DNA of 64,000 nt from Ensifer sp. IC3342 (GTDB lineage Bacteria > Pseudomonadota > Alphaproteobacteria > Rhizobiales > Rhizobiaceae). Shown in pieces: positions 19,102 to 28,171 of the stretch. The stretch covers positions 1,426,001 to 1,490,000 of the forward strand of contig NZ_JADYVE010000001.1 in the NCBI RefSeq assembly GCF_020193655.1, given 5' to 3'. Numbering within the stretch: position 1 is the first letter of the stretch; each line of letters opens with the position of its first letter. Below the pieces are notes generated by a model. That model was not told the DNA's origin. It did not search any database and worked only from the letters and a program-made list of their open reading frames with translations. The translations under genes were made by a program, and so were the position numbers.

Positions 19102-19246
19102 ACCAGGGCCCCTTATCTCGGCAGGCATCTGCCTTGCGGCTCCTTGATCTACGGCTTTCATATGCGTTTGCAACAGCTTGCGCAAAACTTTCGGCGGCTC
19201 TTCATTCGCCTCCTCTGCCCAGTGGACCTCGCGGGTGCTTTGCGCT

Positions 19247-19350
19247 ACTGCATGAGTTTCCAGGGTCGGAATCGATCCGAGGATAAAATCACGCAGCAAT
19301 TCAAAGTGTTACAGTGTCCTTGCGGGGAGGACTGCCGAGGGGCGCTGTAG
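19247..19350 (+). repeat. Intergenic palindromic element, full two-hairpin form
   Basis: TACTGCATGAGTTTCCAGGG, TCGGAATCGATCCGAGGATA, GCAGCAATTCAAAGTGTTAC and a closing GGCGCTGTAG give the same modular order as at 12594 and 33235. The apex of the second hairpin is altered here (GGGGAGGACTGCC). It lies in the divergent gap between the deformylase-like gene and mgtE. Confidence 0.7.
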
Positions 19351-19466
19351 CAAGGCAAGGCGCCGTCCTCTATCGAGGGAACGGCAGTCATTTGGAATGG
19401 CACGCTCGCCTTTCGGGATCTTCGACCCATTTGATTCGGGCGGCTTAGTTTTTCGAGGGCGGCTCT

Positions 19467-20885
19467 ATGAGCAATATCGGCGACGACGACCGTTCGGAAG
19501 AAACCACCGCTTATGACGGTTCGGATATCTATGCCGACGACGGCTCTGTGCGCTCCGACTTCCTGATGCATGTCGGCGCCGCGATTGCCGATCGCGACAC
19601 GATCTATCTGCGCCAGCACGTTGCCGGCCTTCATGCCTCCGAACTCGGCGATCTTCTGGAAGCCATCCAGCCGGAACAACGGCTGGCGCTCGTCTCGCTG
19701 CTCGGCAAGGAGTTCGATCTCGCGGCGCTGACCGAGGTCGACGAGGCCATCCGTCTCGACATCGTCGAACATTTGCCTAACGAGCAGATCGCCGAGGCAA
19801 TCGGAGAGATGGACTCCGACGATGCGGTCTACATTCTGGAGGATCTGGATCAGGAGGATCAGGAAGAGATCCTCGCCAAGCTGCCCTTTACCGAACGCGT
19901 GCGACTGCGTCGCTCTCTCGACTATCCGGAAAGCACCGCCGGCCGGCGCATGCAGACGGAATTCGTCGCGGTGCCACCGTTCTGGACCGTCGGCCAGACG
20001 ATCGACTACATGCGCGAGGACGAGGATCTTCCCGACAGTTTCACTCAGATCTTCGTCATCGATCCGACGTTCAAACTTCTCGGAACCGTCGACCTCGACC
20101 GTGTCCTTCGCACCAAGCGGTCGGTAAAGGTCGATGCCATCATGCGCGACACCAGCCATGCCATTCCCGCCGAAATGGACCAGGAAGAGGCGGCTCAACT
20201 CTTCGAACAGTACGACCTCTTGTCGGCCGCCGTCGTCGACGACAATGGCCGTCTGGTGGGTGTGCTGACCATCGACGACGTGGTCGATGTGATCCAGGAA
20301 GAGGCGGAGGAAGACCTGCTGCGCCTGAGCGGCGTCGGCGACGAGGAATTGTCGGACTCCGTTGCCGAAGCCTCGCGCTCACGCGTGCCGTGGCTCTTTA
20401 TTAACTCGATGACGGCGTGCATATCCGCCTCCGTGATCGGCCTTTTCGACGCGACCATCCAGCAGATTGTTGCCTTGGCCATCCTGATGCCGATTGTGGC
20501 CGGCATGGGCGGCAATGCGGGTTCGCAGACCATGACCGTGACCGTCCGTGCGCTCGCAACCCGCGGCCTCGACATTCACAATGCGCCGCGCATCATCCGC
20601 CGCGAGGCCGGGGTAGGGCTCCTGAACGGCATGATTTTCGGAACGTTCATCGGTCTCGTGGCAGGTCTGTGGTTTCAAGATCCCAATATCGGCGGCATTA
20701 TCGCCACGGCAATGCTGATCAATATGATGGCCGCCGCGCTCGCCGGCATCCTGATCCCGCTTCTCCTGGAGAAATCCGGTGCCGATCCGGCCGTTTCCTC
20801 TGCCGTCTTCGTCACCGCGGTCACTGACATAACCGGCTTCTTCAGCTTCCTCGGCATAGCCACTTGGTGGTTCCGCGTCACGTGA
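19467..20885 (+). CDS. mgtE: Magnesium transporter MgtE
   Basis: A 472-residue protein in the MgtE layout. An N-terminal superhelical domain of acidic repeats (LPNEQIAEAIGEMDSDDAVYILEDLD) is followed by two CBS domains (about 160-280) and a five-helix membrane domain with the conserved GMGGNAGSQTMTVTVRALATR segment lining the pore. It imports Mg2+ (or Co2+), gated by Mg2+ bound to the cytoplasmic domains. The 365-base gap upstream holds a palindromic repeat; I did not recognise an M-box riboswitch there. Confidence 0.95.
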   Translation: MSNIGDDDRSEETTAYDGSDIYADDGSVRSDFLMHVGAAIADRDTIYLRQHVAGLHASELGDLLEAIQPEQRLALVSLLGKEFDLAALTEVDEAIRLDIVEHLPNEQIAEAIGEMDSDDAVYILEDLDQEDQEEILAKLPFTERVRLRRSLDYPESTAGRRMQTEFVAVPPFWTVGQTIDYMREDEDLPDSFTQIFVIDPTFKLLGTVDLDRVLRTKRSVKVDAIMRDTSHAIPAEMDQEEAAQLFEQYDLLSAAVVDDNGRLVGVLTIDDVVDVIQEEAEEDLLRLSGVGDEELSDSVAEASRSRVPWLFINSMTACISASVIGLFDATIQQIVALAILMPIVAGMGGNAGSQTMTVTVRALATRGLDIHNAPRIIRREAGVGLLNGMIFGTFIGLVAGLWFQDPNIGGIIATAMLINMMAAALAGILIPLLLEKSGADPAVSSAVFVTAVTDITGFFSFLGIATWWFRVT

Positions 20886-20900
20886 TAGCCGCGCGCGTTG

Positions 20901-20918
20901 TTTGACTTTTACGTCAAA
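20901..20918. promoter_or_regulatory. Likely MerR-type operator
   Basis: Inverted repeat TTTGAC-N6-GTCAAA centred 50 bases before the MerR-family gene start. MerR proteins bind such dyads between promoter elements and often autoregulate. The dyad is perfect over six bases each side, in DNA otherwise GC-rich. Confidence 0.55.
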
Positions 20919-20959
20919 GTTAACGATAGTGAGGCCTCAGAATTTAGTGGGAAGGCGGC

Positions 20960-21346
20960 GTGAATAAATACTATAGCATCACTGAGCTAACACGGGAATT
21001 CGGCATCTCGACCAGAACGCTCCGCTTCTACGAGGATGAAGGCCTTATTCATCCGGAGCGTCGCGGCCGCACACGACTGTTTCGGCCGGCCGACCGTCAT
21101 CTCATCAAGGAAATCCTGCGCGGCCGGCGCATCGGCTTCACCATCGCCGAAATTCGCGAGATCATCCAGGTCTATAAGGATCCGCCGGGCGAGATGGGCC
21201 AGTTGCAGCTTCTGATGACGCGCGTCGAGGAAAAACGCGAGGAATTGCGGCAGAAACGCAAGGATATCGATGACACGCTCGCCGAGCTCGACAATGTCGA
21301 GGAGGCTTGCTTGACGCGTCTCGCGGAAATCGGCGTCGGCACCTAA
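20960..21346 (+). CDS. MerR-family transcriptional regulator
   Basis: A 128-residue regulator. The winged-helix domain (about residues 4-72) reads YSITELTREFGISTRTLRFYEDEGLIHPER, followed by the MerR wing residues RLFRPADRHLI. A C-terminal coiled coil (RVEEKREELRQKRKDIDDTLAELDNVE) forms the dimer. There is no Cys-rich metal-binding loop, so it is not a metal sensor of the classical type. It resembles the LiuR/short-tail group that controls branched-chain amino acid or fatty-acid catabolism in proteobacteria; that link is inferred. An operator-like dyad lies just upstream. The genes it regulates are not evident here. Confidence 0.88.
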   Translation: MNKYYSITELTREFGISTRTLRFYEDEGLIHPERRGRTRLFRPADRHLIKEILRGRRIGFTIAEIREIIQVYKDPPGEMGQLQLLMTRVEEKREELRQKRKDIDDTLAELDNVEEACLTRLAEIGVGT

Positions 21347-21391
21347 GGCGAGCCGAGAAGTTCATTTAGGCCGGGCACGACCTTTTCGGCG

Positions 21392-21865
21392 TCAGATCCA
21401 CCGAGCAGTGCGACGGCAGTAGCGCTCGAACTCGAAGCCGAAGCGCGACAGCAGATGTCTTTCTTCGTTGCGGATAACAAAGACGGTCGTCAGCGCGACA
21501 GCCGCCATCGCCGTGATGAAAAGCCACGGGTTGGCCGTTATCAATCCAGCGCCGATCATTAGCAGCGTGTAGCCGAGATAAATCGGATTGCGGGTGAAGC
21601 GAAAAGGGCCGCATGTAACGAGGCAGGTGGCGCACCTAGTCGGCAGGATCGCGGTGTGCCGGTCGAGCAGCGTCTTGACGGCCCAAAGGTCGATGGAGAT
21701 CGCGGCAAAGATCAGTGCGCATCCGATGAGCCACGCAAACCAGCCATGTCCGTTCGCTACGGGAATCGGGAAGAAACGGTTGAAAATCAGTGCAGCCAGA
21801 ACGGCCGCGCCATAAAGCACGGCGGGCCAAGGGAAGTTCAGCGGCTTGGCACGATAAGCATTCAT
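21392..21865 (-). CDS. Isoprenylcysteine carboxyl methyltransferase-like membrane protein
   Basis: A 157-residue integral membrane protein with about four helices. The C-terminal half carries GPFRFTRNPIYLGYTLLMIGAGL and, near the end, NEERHLLSRFG-x-E-F-xx-Y. These are the R-x-P-x-Y and E-x-x-L-xx-x-G-xx-Y signatures of the ICMT/PEMT/NnrU-like methyltransferase group. It probably methylates a lipid or small hydrophobic thiol/amine with SAM; the substrate is unknown. It sits three bases downstream of the acyltransferase-like gene on the same strand, so the two are likely co-transcribed. Confidence 0.8.
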   Translation of the reverse strand: MNAYRAKPLNFPWPAVLYGAAVLAALIFNRFFPIPVANGHGWFAWLIGCALIFAAISIDLWAVKTLLDRHTAILPTRCATCLVTCGPFRFTRNPIYLGYTLLMIGAGLITANPWLFITAMAAVALTTVFVIRNEERHLLSRFGFEFERYCRRTARWI

Positions 21866-21868
21866 GTC

Positions 21869-22885
21869 CTAGTCCCCTGATTGCACGTCCATTGTGCACT
21901 GACGGGCGATTCGCGCAATGCGTTCATCCGTGTTCACGTCGATCTTGCCCATGTTCAAGTCCTCGAAAAGGCTCTGTTCTTTCAGCCGGTCGAGTGTGCA
22001 GCCGCAGAAGGCTTCGCACGGCGCGGCGGGGTCTGCGCGGTTGCAGGCCGCCACGCAGTTTGCGCGATAGGCTTGTTCCGGGTCGGGTCGTGCGGCGGGT
22101 GCGATCTGGGCAAAGAGGTAGACCAAGCCGATGAGCAGCGGCTGGTGTACGAGGTATATGGCCAGACTGTGACGACCGCCGAAGGCGAGCGGCTTGATCC
22201 ACAGGTTGCTCCGGCCCTCCTCCCGTTTGGTGGACGCTCCCCGGCTGACGAGCAATGGGTGAAGCAGCTTTGCCGTTCCGAGCCCGACCAGGAAGGGGGC
22301 AAGCCAGGGAAGGAGAGGCACATAGTCGTTCGAACGCGGAAGCGTTTCGGACAGTCCGACCCACCAAAGCAGAGGCGTATCGAAAATGGGGGAGCGCAGG
22401 TAGAGCGGCGCGGCGAAGGCAGCAGCGGCGGCAACAAAGGAGACGATCGCAGGTAGTGGCAGGAATAGCAGGCCGACGAGGCTCGCCGCCGCGATCGAAT
22501 GAAGGATGCCGAAGAAGATGAAAGTATCCGGGATGGCGAACCAGGTCGCGACGCTGATCAGCAGCGCCGCGCCAGCGATCTTTACAAAGCGGCGCGCGAA
22601 GGCGCGCGGGCGGAAATTTGGCCGCTGGCCAAGCACCAGGCTGTAGCCAGCCAGAAACAGGAAACTACTCGCTATGAGCCGGGCGAAGAGCCGCCAGCCG
22701 CCCGTCCCCGCAGTGCCCACAGCCACATAGCCGAAGAATTCGAGATCCCAGACGAAGTGATAGATCGCCATGGCGACCAGCGCCAAGCCCCTGAGTGCGT
22801 CCAGAAGGGCAATCCGATGACGCTTTTCAATGTCAGGTGACGCCCCTCGCGTCTCGGTAATCGCAGTTGCTGTGTTTTCGGTCAT
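21869..22885 (-). CDS. DUF1624/heparan-alpha-glucosaminide acetyltransferase-like membrane protein with Cys-rich tail
   Basis: A 338-residue protein with about seven or eight membrane segments. It opens with the family motif RIALLDALRGLALVAMAIYHFVWDLEFFG, whose His is the probable acetyl-transfer residue, and later has FGRHSLAIYLVHQP-like residues. After the last helix comes a roughly 74-residue hydrophilic tail with six Cys (277, 281, 290, 294, 296, 330), which is unusual for this family. The start MTENTATA is chosen over an upstream ATG. It likely acetylates a sugar or envelope component across the membrane. It is followed closely by the methyltransferase-like gene. Confidence 0.8.
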   Translation of the reverse strand: MTENTATAITETRGASPDIEKRHRIALLDALRGLALVAMAIYHFVWDLEFFGYVAVGTAGTGGWRLFARLIASSFLFLAGYSLVLGQRPNFRPRAFARRFVKIAGAALLISVATWFAIPDTFIFFGILHSIAAASLVGLLFLPLPAIVSFVAAAAAFAAPLYLRSPIFDTPLLWWVGLSETLPRSNDYVPLLPWLAPFLVGLGTAKLLHPLLVSRGASTKREEGRSNLWIKPLAFGGRHSLAIYLVHQPLLIGLVYLFAQIAPAARPDPEQAYRANCVAACNRADPAAPCEAFCGCTLDRLKEQSLFEDLNMGKIDVNTDERIARIARQCTMDVQSGD

Positions 22886-22993
22886 CGGCTCTAGCCATCC
22901 TGTTTTCGCGATAAGTTCGCACGTTTGGCTTGCGCCGGCCACGCGTGGATGTTCTTCGGATGAGGAGCAGCGCGTGTTTCCTTGGCGCAGATC

Positions 22994-23689
22994 TTAGTGC
23001 TTGAGAGCATCCTCGACGAGAGCCTCTCTCGCCTCGGAAAAGAACTGGCGCCGCGTCAGCACGAAGATGACGAAGCTGGTGAGAATGATGAAAACATAGG
23101 GGCTGATGAACCAGCCGAGATAACCGATCGACAGGAAGATCGCTCTCAGTCCCGCATTGAAATGCTTGGCTGCCAGAATGTTCATGCGGATTGCACGCTC
23201 GGCGGCCTGCTCCGCCGCCTGCCGGTCGCGCGTCATGTCCGCCGTCATCGGAATGCCGCCCATCAGGATGGAGCAGTAATTGAAAAGGCGATAGGACCAG
23301 CCGAACTTGAAGAAGGAGTAGCCGAAGAGGCAGGTCAAGCCGCCGACCTTCAGTTCGAAGCCCGTTCGTCCGCCCCGGAAAACCTGCGGAAGGTCGTTGA
23401 AGATCATCTGCACTTGGTCGGTCGCGCCGAGCAGCGCGAAACAGCCGCCGAGCGCGAAGATCGTGGTCGAGGCAAAAAAGGCGGTGCCGGCCTGCAACCC
23501 AGCAATGATCTGCGTGTCGATCATCTTCAGGTCGCGGTTGAGCGAATTGCGAATCCATCGCCGGCGGTTTTCGTTCATCAGCCGGGTCAGGCTGACGCGC
23601 TTGAAATTGCGCCGGCCATCCGTCGCCCAATTGAAGCCGCCCCAGAGGAGCACGAAGATGCCGAGTGCGATGTAATCTTCGAAGGTCAT
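22994..23689 (-). CDS. DUF599 family membrane protein
   Basis: A 231-residue protein with about four membrane helices, starting MTFEDYIALGIFVLLWGGFNW. The block MNENRRRWIRNSLNRDLKMIDTQIIAGLQAGTAFFASTT is typical of DUF599, a family found in proteobacteria without a known function. The C-terminus has GWFISPYVFIILTSFVIFVL and a charged tail. The frame is open 59 codons upstream, but that segment is Cys/Ser/Arg-rich and not family-like. It is divergent from the small peptide gene at 23859. Confidence 0.82.
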   Translation of the reverse strand: MTFEDYIALGIFVLLWGGFNWATDGRRNFKRVSLTRLMNENRRRWIRNSLNRDLKMIDTQIIAGLQAGTAFFASTTIFALGGCFALLGATDQVQMIFNDLPQVFRGGRTGFELKVGGLTCLFGYSFFKFGWSYRLFNYCSILMGGIPMTADMTRDRQAAEQAAERAIRMNILAAKHFNAGLRAIFLSIGYLGWFISPYVFIILTSFVIFVLTRRQFFSEAREALVEDALKH

Positions 23690-23858
23690 GCACGCGTTTT
23701 GGCATGGCTGCTTGAAAATGCAAGATCGGCGGGAGCTCACTGTTGCCTTGGCACGATTTTGCCATATTTCGAAGTTGCAGCTTAACGCATTCTTCAGTAT
23801 GCATGGCGCATGCGCGGGCAGCGAATGCAGCGCCCGCCGACCGGTACTCGGAGACATC

Positions 23859-23960
23859 ATGGACAATACAATACAGAAGTCGTGCTGGGGCGTGACTGTT
23901 CGCGCCGTGGCTGGTTTCGCAGGCGTTCTGGTGCTGGCCTATCTTTTTGGCGGCCTTTGA
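23859..23960 (+). CDS. 33-residue membrane peptide
   Basis: A short gene with GGAG five bases before its ATG. The peptide MDNTIQKSCWGVTVRAVAG is followed by a hydrophobic stretch FAGVLVLAYLFGGL, a single membrane span with a basic cytoplasmic head. A clear rho-independent terminator follows 22 bases after the stop. A ribosome-binding site, a membrane span and a dedicated terminator together make a real small-protein gene plausible. No function is known. Confidence 0.6.
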   Translation: MDNTIQKSCWGVTVRAVAGFAGVLVLAYLFGGL

Positions 23961-23982
23961 GATCGAAACATTCCCTCAGGGC

Positions 23983-24011
23983 GACGCGGTTCCGAGGACC
24001 GCGTCGTTTTG
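23983..24011 (+). terminator. Rho-independent terminator
   Basis: GACGCGGT (23983-23990) pairs with ACCGCGTC (23998-24005) around a seven-base loop, then GTTTTG. It follows the 33-residue peptide gene. Confidence 0.8.
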
Positions 24012-24207
24012 ATTCGATAGCGGCCTTCTCCCTTTCGCATCATGTCGCACGAACAAAATCCGATGTCGGTTGATCGCCTGATCGATGGGGATGGGATGGC
24101 TTAGGGTTTGATCCTATATTTAGGGAAAACCGACACCGCTGGCGCTTAAAGAGGAGCCAAGCGGGCGTCGGCGTTGCAACGTTTCCTTGCTCCGGGGCTG
24201 GCAGTTT

Positions 24208-25608
24208 ATGTTTCTTTCCGTCTTTGACGTCTTCAAGATCGGTATCGGTCCTTCGAGTTCGCACACGATGGGACCGATGTCGGCGGCAAACAGGTTTCTC
24301 GACCTCATCCTTTCCGATGACTGGCCGCGGCCGACACATGCGAACGTCGCCGCCATCAAGGTCAGCCTGCACGGATCGCTTGCGCATACGGGCATCGGCC
24401 ATGGCACGGGCCGTGCGGTTATCCTCGGACTGATGGGCGAGCGTCCGGATCTCGTCGATCCCGACAGCATGGATGCAATCATCGACGAGGTGGAACGCAC
24501 GGGTCGCATCACGCCCGCCGGACATCCGCCTTACACGTTCCAGCCGAAAACGGACCTAGTCTTCGACAAGAAAGTGCCTCTGCCGGGCCATGCCAACGGC
24601 ATGTCCTTCTCGGCCCTCGATCGCGACGGGCGGCTGCTTTTGAAGCGGATCTACTATTCGATCGGCGGCGGTTTCGTCGTGACCGACACGGAGCTGGAGG
24701 CGATGCGCGCCGCCAAGAACAAGCCGGCGGGCGTAAAGGTGCCTTATCCTTTCGCGACGGCGCAGCAGATGCTCGATATGGCTGCGCGTTCGGGGCTCAC
24801 CATTGCGCAGATGAAGCGGGCGAACGAGGAATGCACGATGTCGAGGGAAGAGCTCGACGCCGGCCTCGACCGCATCTGGGAAGCGATGAAGAGCTGTATC
24901 GACCGGGGCTTGAGCCAGGATGGCATCATGCCGGGCGGACTGAAGGTTCGCCGGCGTGCGCGTTCGATTCACGATAAGCTTCAGGAGGAGTGGCGGTCCA
25001 ACAAGACCAACCCGCTGCTCGCAAACGATTGGTTGAGCGTCTACGCAATGGCGGTCAACGAGGAGAATGCGGCCGGCGGTCGGGTGGTGACCTCGCCGAC
25101 GAATGGCGCCGCCGGCGTCGTCCCGGCGACCATCCGCTATTATCTCCATTTCCATGACGACGCGGACCAGGAGGGCATCCGCGACTACCTGCTGACCGCC
25201 GCAGCCGTTGGCGGCATCATCAAGCACAATGCTTCGATCTCCGGCGCGGAGGTCGGCTGCCAAGGCGAGGTCGGCTCGGCGTCGGCGATGGCGGCTGCGG
25301 GCCTTGCCGCCGTGATGGGAGGCACGCCGGAGCAGATCGAGAACGCCGCTGAGATCGCGCTCGAGCACCACCTAGGCATGACCTGCGATCCCGTCGCCGG
25401 TCTCGTGCAGGTGCCATGCATCGAGCGCAATGCCCTTGGCGCCGTCAAGGCGGTTACCGCGGCCTCGCTCGCTCTCAAGGGCGATGGCAGGCACTTCGTA
25501 CCGCTCGACGCCTGCATCGAGACCATGCGGCAGACCGGCGTGGACATGAATGAGAAATACAAGGAAACCTCCACGGGCGGTCTCGCTGTGAACGTCGTCG
25601 AGTGCTGA
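24208..25608 (+). CDS. sdaA: L-serine ammonia-lyase, single-chain iron-sulfur type
   Basis: A 466-residue enzyme converting L-serine to pyruvate and ammonia. The N-terminal domain starts [23 protein letters not shown], the family signature. The catalytic domain carries cysteines in [30 protein letters not shown] and near the C-terminus (NVVEC), matching the [4Fe-4S] site and the C-terminal tail Cys. Length is normal. A TTG/ATG start seven codons upstream is possible but would precede the conserved beginning. It is a monocistronic gene. Confidence 0.96.
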   Translation: MFLSVFDVFKIGIGPSSSHTMGPMSAANRFLDLILSDDWPRPTHANVAAIKVSLHGSLAHTGIGHGTGRAVILGLMGERPDLVDPDSMDAIIDEVERTGRITPAGHPPYTFQPKTDLVFDKKVPLPGHANGMSFSALDRDGRLLLKRIYYSIGGGFVVTDTELEAMRAAKNKPAGVKVPYPFATAQQMLDMAARSGLTIAQMKRANEECTMSREELDAGLDRIWEAMKSCIDRGLSQDGIMPGGLKVRRRARSIHDKLQEEWRSNKTNPLLANDWLSVYAMAVNEENAAGGRVVTSPTNGAAGVVPATIRYYLHFHDDADQEGIRDYLLTAAAVGGIIKHNASISGAEVGCQGEVGSASAMAAAGLAAVMGGTPEQIENAAEIALEHHLGMTCDPVAGLVQVPCIERNALGAVKAVTAASLALKGDGRHFVPLDACIETMRQTGVDMNEKYKETSTGGLAVNVVEC

Positions 25609-25757
25609 CGCCTGAGCGTTGCCGGAGACGCGGCGCAACCCCGGTTTTCTGCCCCAATCCTGCCATAGGATCATGAGGTCGGCTGAGGGGCGCTCTTGTG
25701 GACGAACAGATTCAACACGCTTGACCGCGGCCGGCGGACGGGTGTTCAAGGTTTGTC

Positions 25758-26195
25758 ATGGCGTTGCATCTCATAAAGCTCTGCGTCGGCGCAGAATCGG
25801 TCGAGGACTTGCGTGAGTGGGTGTCGCGCAAGGCGCTGGCTGCGATTGCGGCCGGGCAGGAGCCCCACTCGTTCCATACGACCCGGATGGTTCCGAAACG
25901 TACCGAGGAACTTCTTGCCGGCGGTTCACTCTATTGGGTGATCAAGGGCCATGTGCAGGCGCGGCAGGCGTTGATTGGCATCGAAACCTTCACCGACAGC
26001 GAGGGCATCGGCCGCTGCAATCTTATCCTCGGACCGGAAGTGGTCGAAACCGAACTCCAGCCACGCCGTGCTTTCCAAGGATGGCGCTACCTGCAGGACA
26101 AGGAGGCGCCGCGCGATCTCGCTTCGCTTTCCTCCGGCGAGGCGGATATGCCACTGGAACTGCGGCGCGAACTGGCGGAACTCGGCCTTCTGTAA
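25758..26195 (+). CDS. DUF1489 family protein
   Basis: 145 residues, starting MALHLIKLCVGAESVEDL. It has the alphaproteobacterial DUF1489 core HTTRMVPKRTEELLAGGSLYWVIKGHVQARQ and GRCNLILGPEVVETELQPRRAFQGWRYL. It is a small soluble protein without a signal peptide or membrane helix. The family often neighbours cell-envelope or nucleotide genes but has no known function. It lies 149 bases after sdaA and ends facing a small minus-strand gene. Confidence 0.88.
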   Translation: MALHLIKLCVGAESVEDLREWVSRKALAAIAAGQEPHSFHTTRMVPKRTEELLAGGSLYWVIKGHVQARQALIGIETFTDSEGIGRCNLILGPEVVETELQPRRAFQGWRYLQDKEAPRDLASLSSGEADMPLELRRELAELGLL

Positions 26196-26267
26196 GCAAT
26201 CCGGGAAAAGCGTGTAACGGTTTTCCCGCCCGGAATTGCGGGGAACAGCCCGGGCAATTCTTGGAAA

Positions 26268-26537
26268 TCAATGGATGCGCAATCGGAGCGGATAGCGACG
26301 GCCGGGCGCAGTCACATGCAGGTGAATGCCGGCGCGGGGTTGCGTCGAGCGCCAGGCGCGCGCGCCATGCGTCAAAAGCATGCCGACGAGATCGCGCGTC
26401 TTCGCTTTCGAGCGGTTCAAGCCGAGATCGGCGATACGCATGGCGGCCTCATGCAAGGGATGCAGACCAATGCGCGTGGATCTCGTTTTCTTTCCCGGCA
26501 TCACGGTAACACCGGGAACGTTCTCGTTCACTGCCAT
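26268..26537 (-). CDS. Hypothetical basic protein
   Basis: 89 residues starting MAVNENVPGVTVMPGKKTRS, with GAGG seven bases before the ATG. It is strongly basic (many Arg/Lys/His), has a central helix-like stretch LHEAAMRIADLGLNRSKAKTRDLVGMLL, and no signal peptide. No recognised family. It lies 78 bases downstream of the D,D-carboxypeptidase gene on the same strand, so it may be co-transcribed. The composition is also compatible with a chance frame, hence modest confidence. Confidence 0.4.
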   Translation of the reverse strand: MAVNENVPGVTVMPGKKTRSTRIGLHPLHEAAMRIADLGLNRSKAKTRDLVGMLLTHGARAWRSTQPRAGIHLHVTAPGRRYPLRLRIH

Positions 26538-26615
26538 GACCAACCTCGTTACGCTGTACAAATCCGAGGAAGACGGCCGGACAAAACGCACCCGGCCGTC
26601 AGAAAGTCGCGTTTG

Positions 26616-28106
26616 TCACTGCTGGCTCGCCCAGCAAGAGAAACCCTTCTTCTTCAATACCTTGCATGCATTGACGGCCTTGTCCTGGTCGTCGAAGCCG
26701 CCGAAACGTGCGCGGTAGACCTGGCCACCGCCGTTCGAGAAGGCGACGGTAAACGGTGTTGCGTTACGCAGTGTCTTGCCGCCCTTCTCCTTGGCGTTGC
26801 CGAGAAGCGTCATCGCCTGCGCCTTGTCAGGCGTCGCACCAATCTGGATGACCCAGCCCTGCGGTTGGGCCTCTTCTTCCGGTGGGGCCTCAGCCTTGGC
26901 AGCAACCGAGTTGGTGATTTGAGTGTCGACGTCAGCGGAAGCCGGTTGCGCGGCGAGCTTGGCACTCTGCGCTTCGAGCGTGTTCGGCGCGATCTTGCCT
27001 GTAAGCACCGGATTGTCGGACGCCGGGCGCGTTGCGGCGTAGGCCATTTCCATACGGCTCGAGCTTTCGCCGCTGTAGCGGAAATCCGGAACCGGGCCGG
27101 TGTTGGGCAGATCCATGGCAGCGGAAGCGACGGCGACGGGCGCTGCCGCAGGCTTCACTTCAGCCTGCGCGACGGCGGTGACGGGCGGTTCGGCCGTCGG
27201 CGTTTGGGCGATCAGATTGCCCCCGCCACGGCGCGAGGCGGCCGGCATGTATTTGGCGACGAGCTTGCGCATCTGGGCGTCGCGAGCACCACCGGACGTT
27301 CCGCCCAGCACGACGGCGACAATGCTGCGACCGTCGAGCTGTGCCGACGTCACCAGGTTGAAGCCTGAGGCGCGGGTGTAACCGGTCTTGATGCCGTCGA
27401 CACCGCGGACATTACCAAGCAGCCGGTTATGGTTGCCGATCGTCTGCTTGCCGAAACGGAAGCTCCGCGTAGAGAAATAGTCGTAATATTGCGGAAAGTG
27501 CTGCCGCAGCGCGATGCCGAGCCGCGCCTGGTCACGGGCCGTCGTCTTCTGGTCCGGGTTCGGCAGGCCGTTGGCATTGCGATAGGTCGTTTGCGTCATG
27601 CCGAGCGCGCGCGCCTTGTTGGTCATCATCCGGGCAAAACGCTGTTCAGAACCGCCCAGGAGTTCGCCGAGCGCCGTGGCGGCGTCGTTGGCAGAGCGCG
27701 TCACGAGCGAGAAGATCGCCTGCTCGACGGTGATCGACTTGCCGGCTCGCACACCCAGTTTCGACGGAGGTTCTGCCGAGGCGTTCTTGGAGAACGGAAC
27801 CGGGGTGGACTTGCTGATCCGCCCGGCTTCCAGCGCTTCGAACGTCAGATACAGCGTCATCATCTTGGTGAGAGAGGCCGGGTAGCGCAACTCGTCCGCA
27901 TCCTCACCGTAAAGCACCTTGCCGGTCTTCGCATCGACGACGATGCCGGCGTATTTTGGATTGGCGTTTGCCGGTGCGGAAAGGGCCAATACGGCGATGG
28001 CCCCAGCGAGGACAATCCGTCCTGCGATTTTTGAAAAGGCGCCAAGCGGGCGTTTCGCGATATCAAAAAAAACGGATTGAGACACTACGCTGCTCTTTAT
28101 TCTCAT
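26616..28106 (-). CDS. D-alanyl-D-alanine carboxypeptidase (PBP5/6 class) with C-terminal SPOR domain
   Basis: A 496-residue periplasmic serine peptidase. A signal segment (about 28-48, ending PANAN) precedes the S11 peptidase domain with SLTK (78-81), SAN (138-140) and KTG (240-242), all intact. It trims pentapeptide stems of peptidoglycan. After a Pro/Ala-rich linker, residues about 425-496 form a SPOR domain (WVIQIGATPDKAQAMTLL ... VYRARFGGFDDQDKA) that binds denuded glycan strands at the septum. This fusion replaces the usual C-terminal amphipathic anchor and suggests a septal role. No clear ribosome-binding site is visible. An inverted repeat lies about 70 bases upstream. Confidence 0.93.
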   Translation of the reverse strand: MRIKSSVVSQSVFFDIAKRPLGAFSKIAGRIVLAGAIAVLALSAPANANPKYAGIVVDAKTGKVLYGEDADELRYPASLTKMMTLYLTFEALEAGRISKSTPVPFSKNASAEPPSKLGVRAGKSITVEQAIFSLVTRSANDAATALGELLGGSEQRFARMMTNKARALGMTQTTYRNANGLPNPDQKTTARDQARLGIALRQHFPQYYDYFSTRSFRFGKQTIGNHNRLLGNVRGVDGIKTGYTRASGFNLVTSAQLDGRSIVAVVLGGTSGGARDAQMRKLVAKYMPAASRRGGGNLIAQTPTAEPPVTAVAQAEVKPAAAPVAVASAAMDLPNTGPVPDFRYSGESSSRMEMAYAATRPASDNPVLTGKIAPNTLEAQSAKLAAQPASADVDTQITNSVAAKAEAPPEEEAQPQGWVIQIGATPDKAQAMTLLGNAKEKGGKTLRNATPFTVAFSNGGGQVYRARFGGFDDQDKAVNACKVLKKKGFSCWASQQ

Positions 28107-28171
28107 TTCATGGATGCCGTCCGGACGCGTCGCCGGAACGATCGTTCCTGCAAGATTATCGGGATAGCGTT

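Noticed and set aside
19102..19466. Mg2+-sensing (M-box) riboswitch before mgtE
   Set aside because: I found none of the M-box consensus; the gap is mostly a palindromic repeat.
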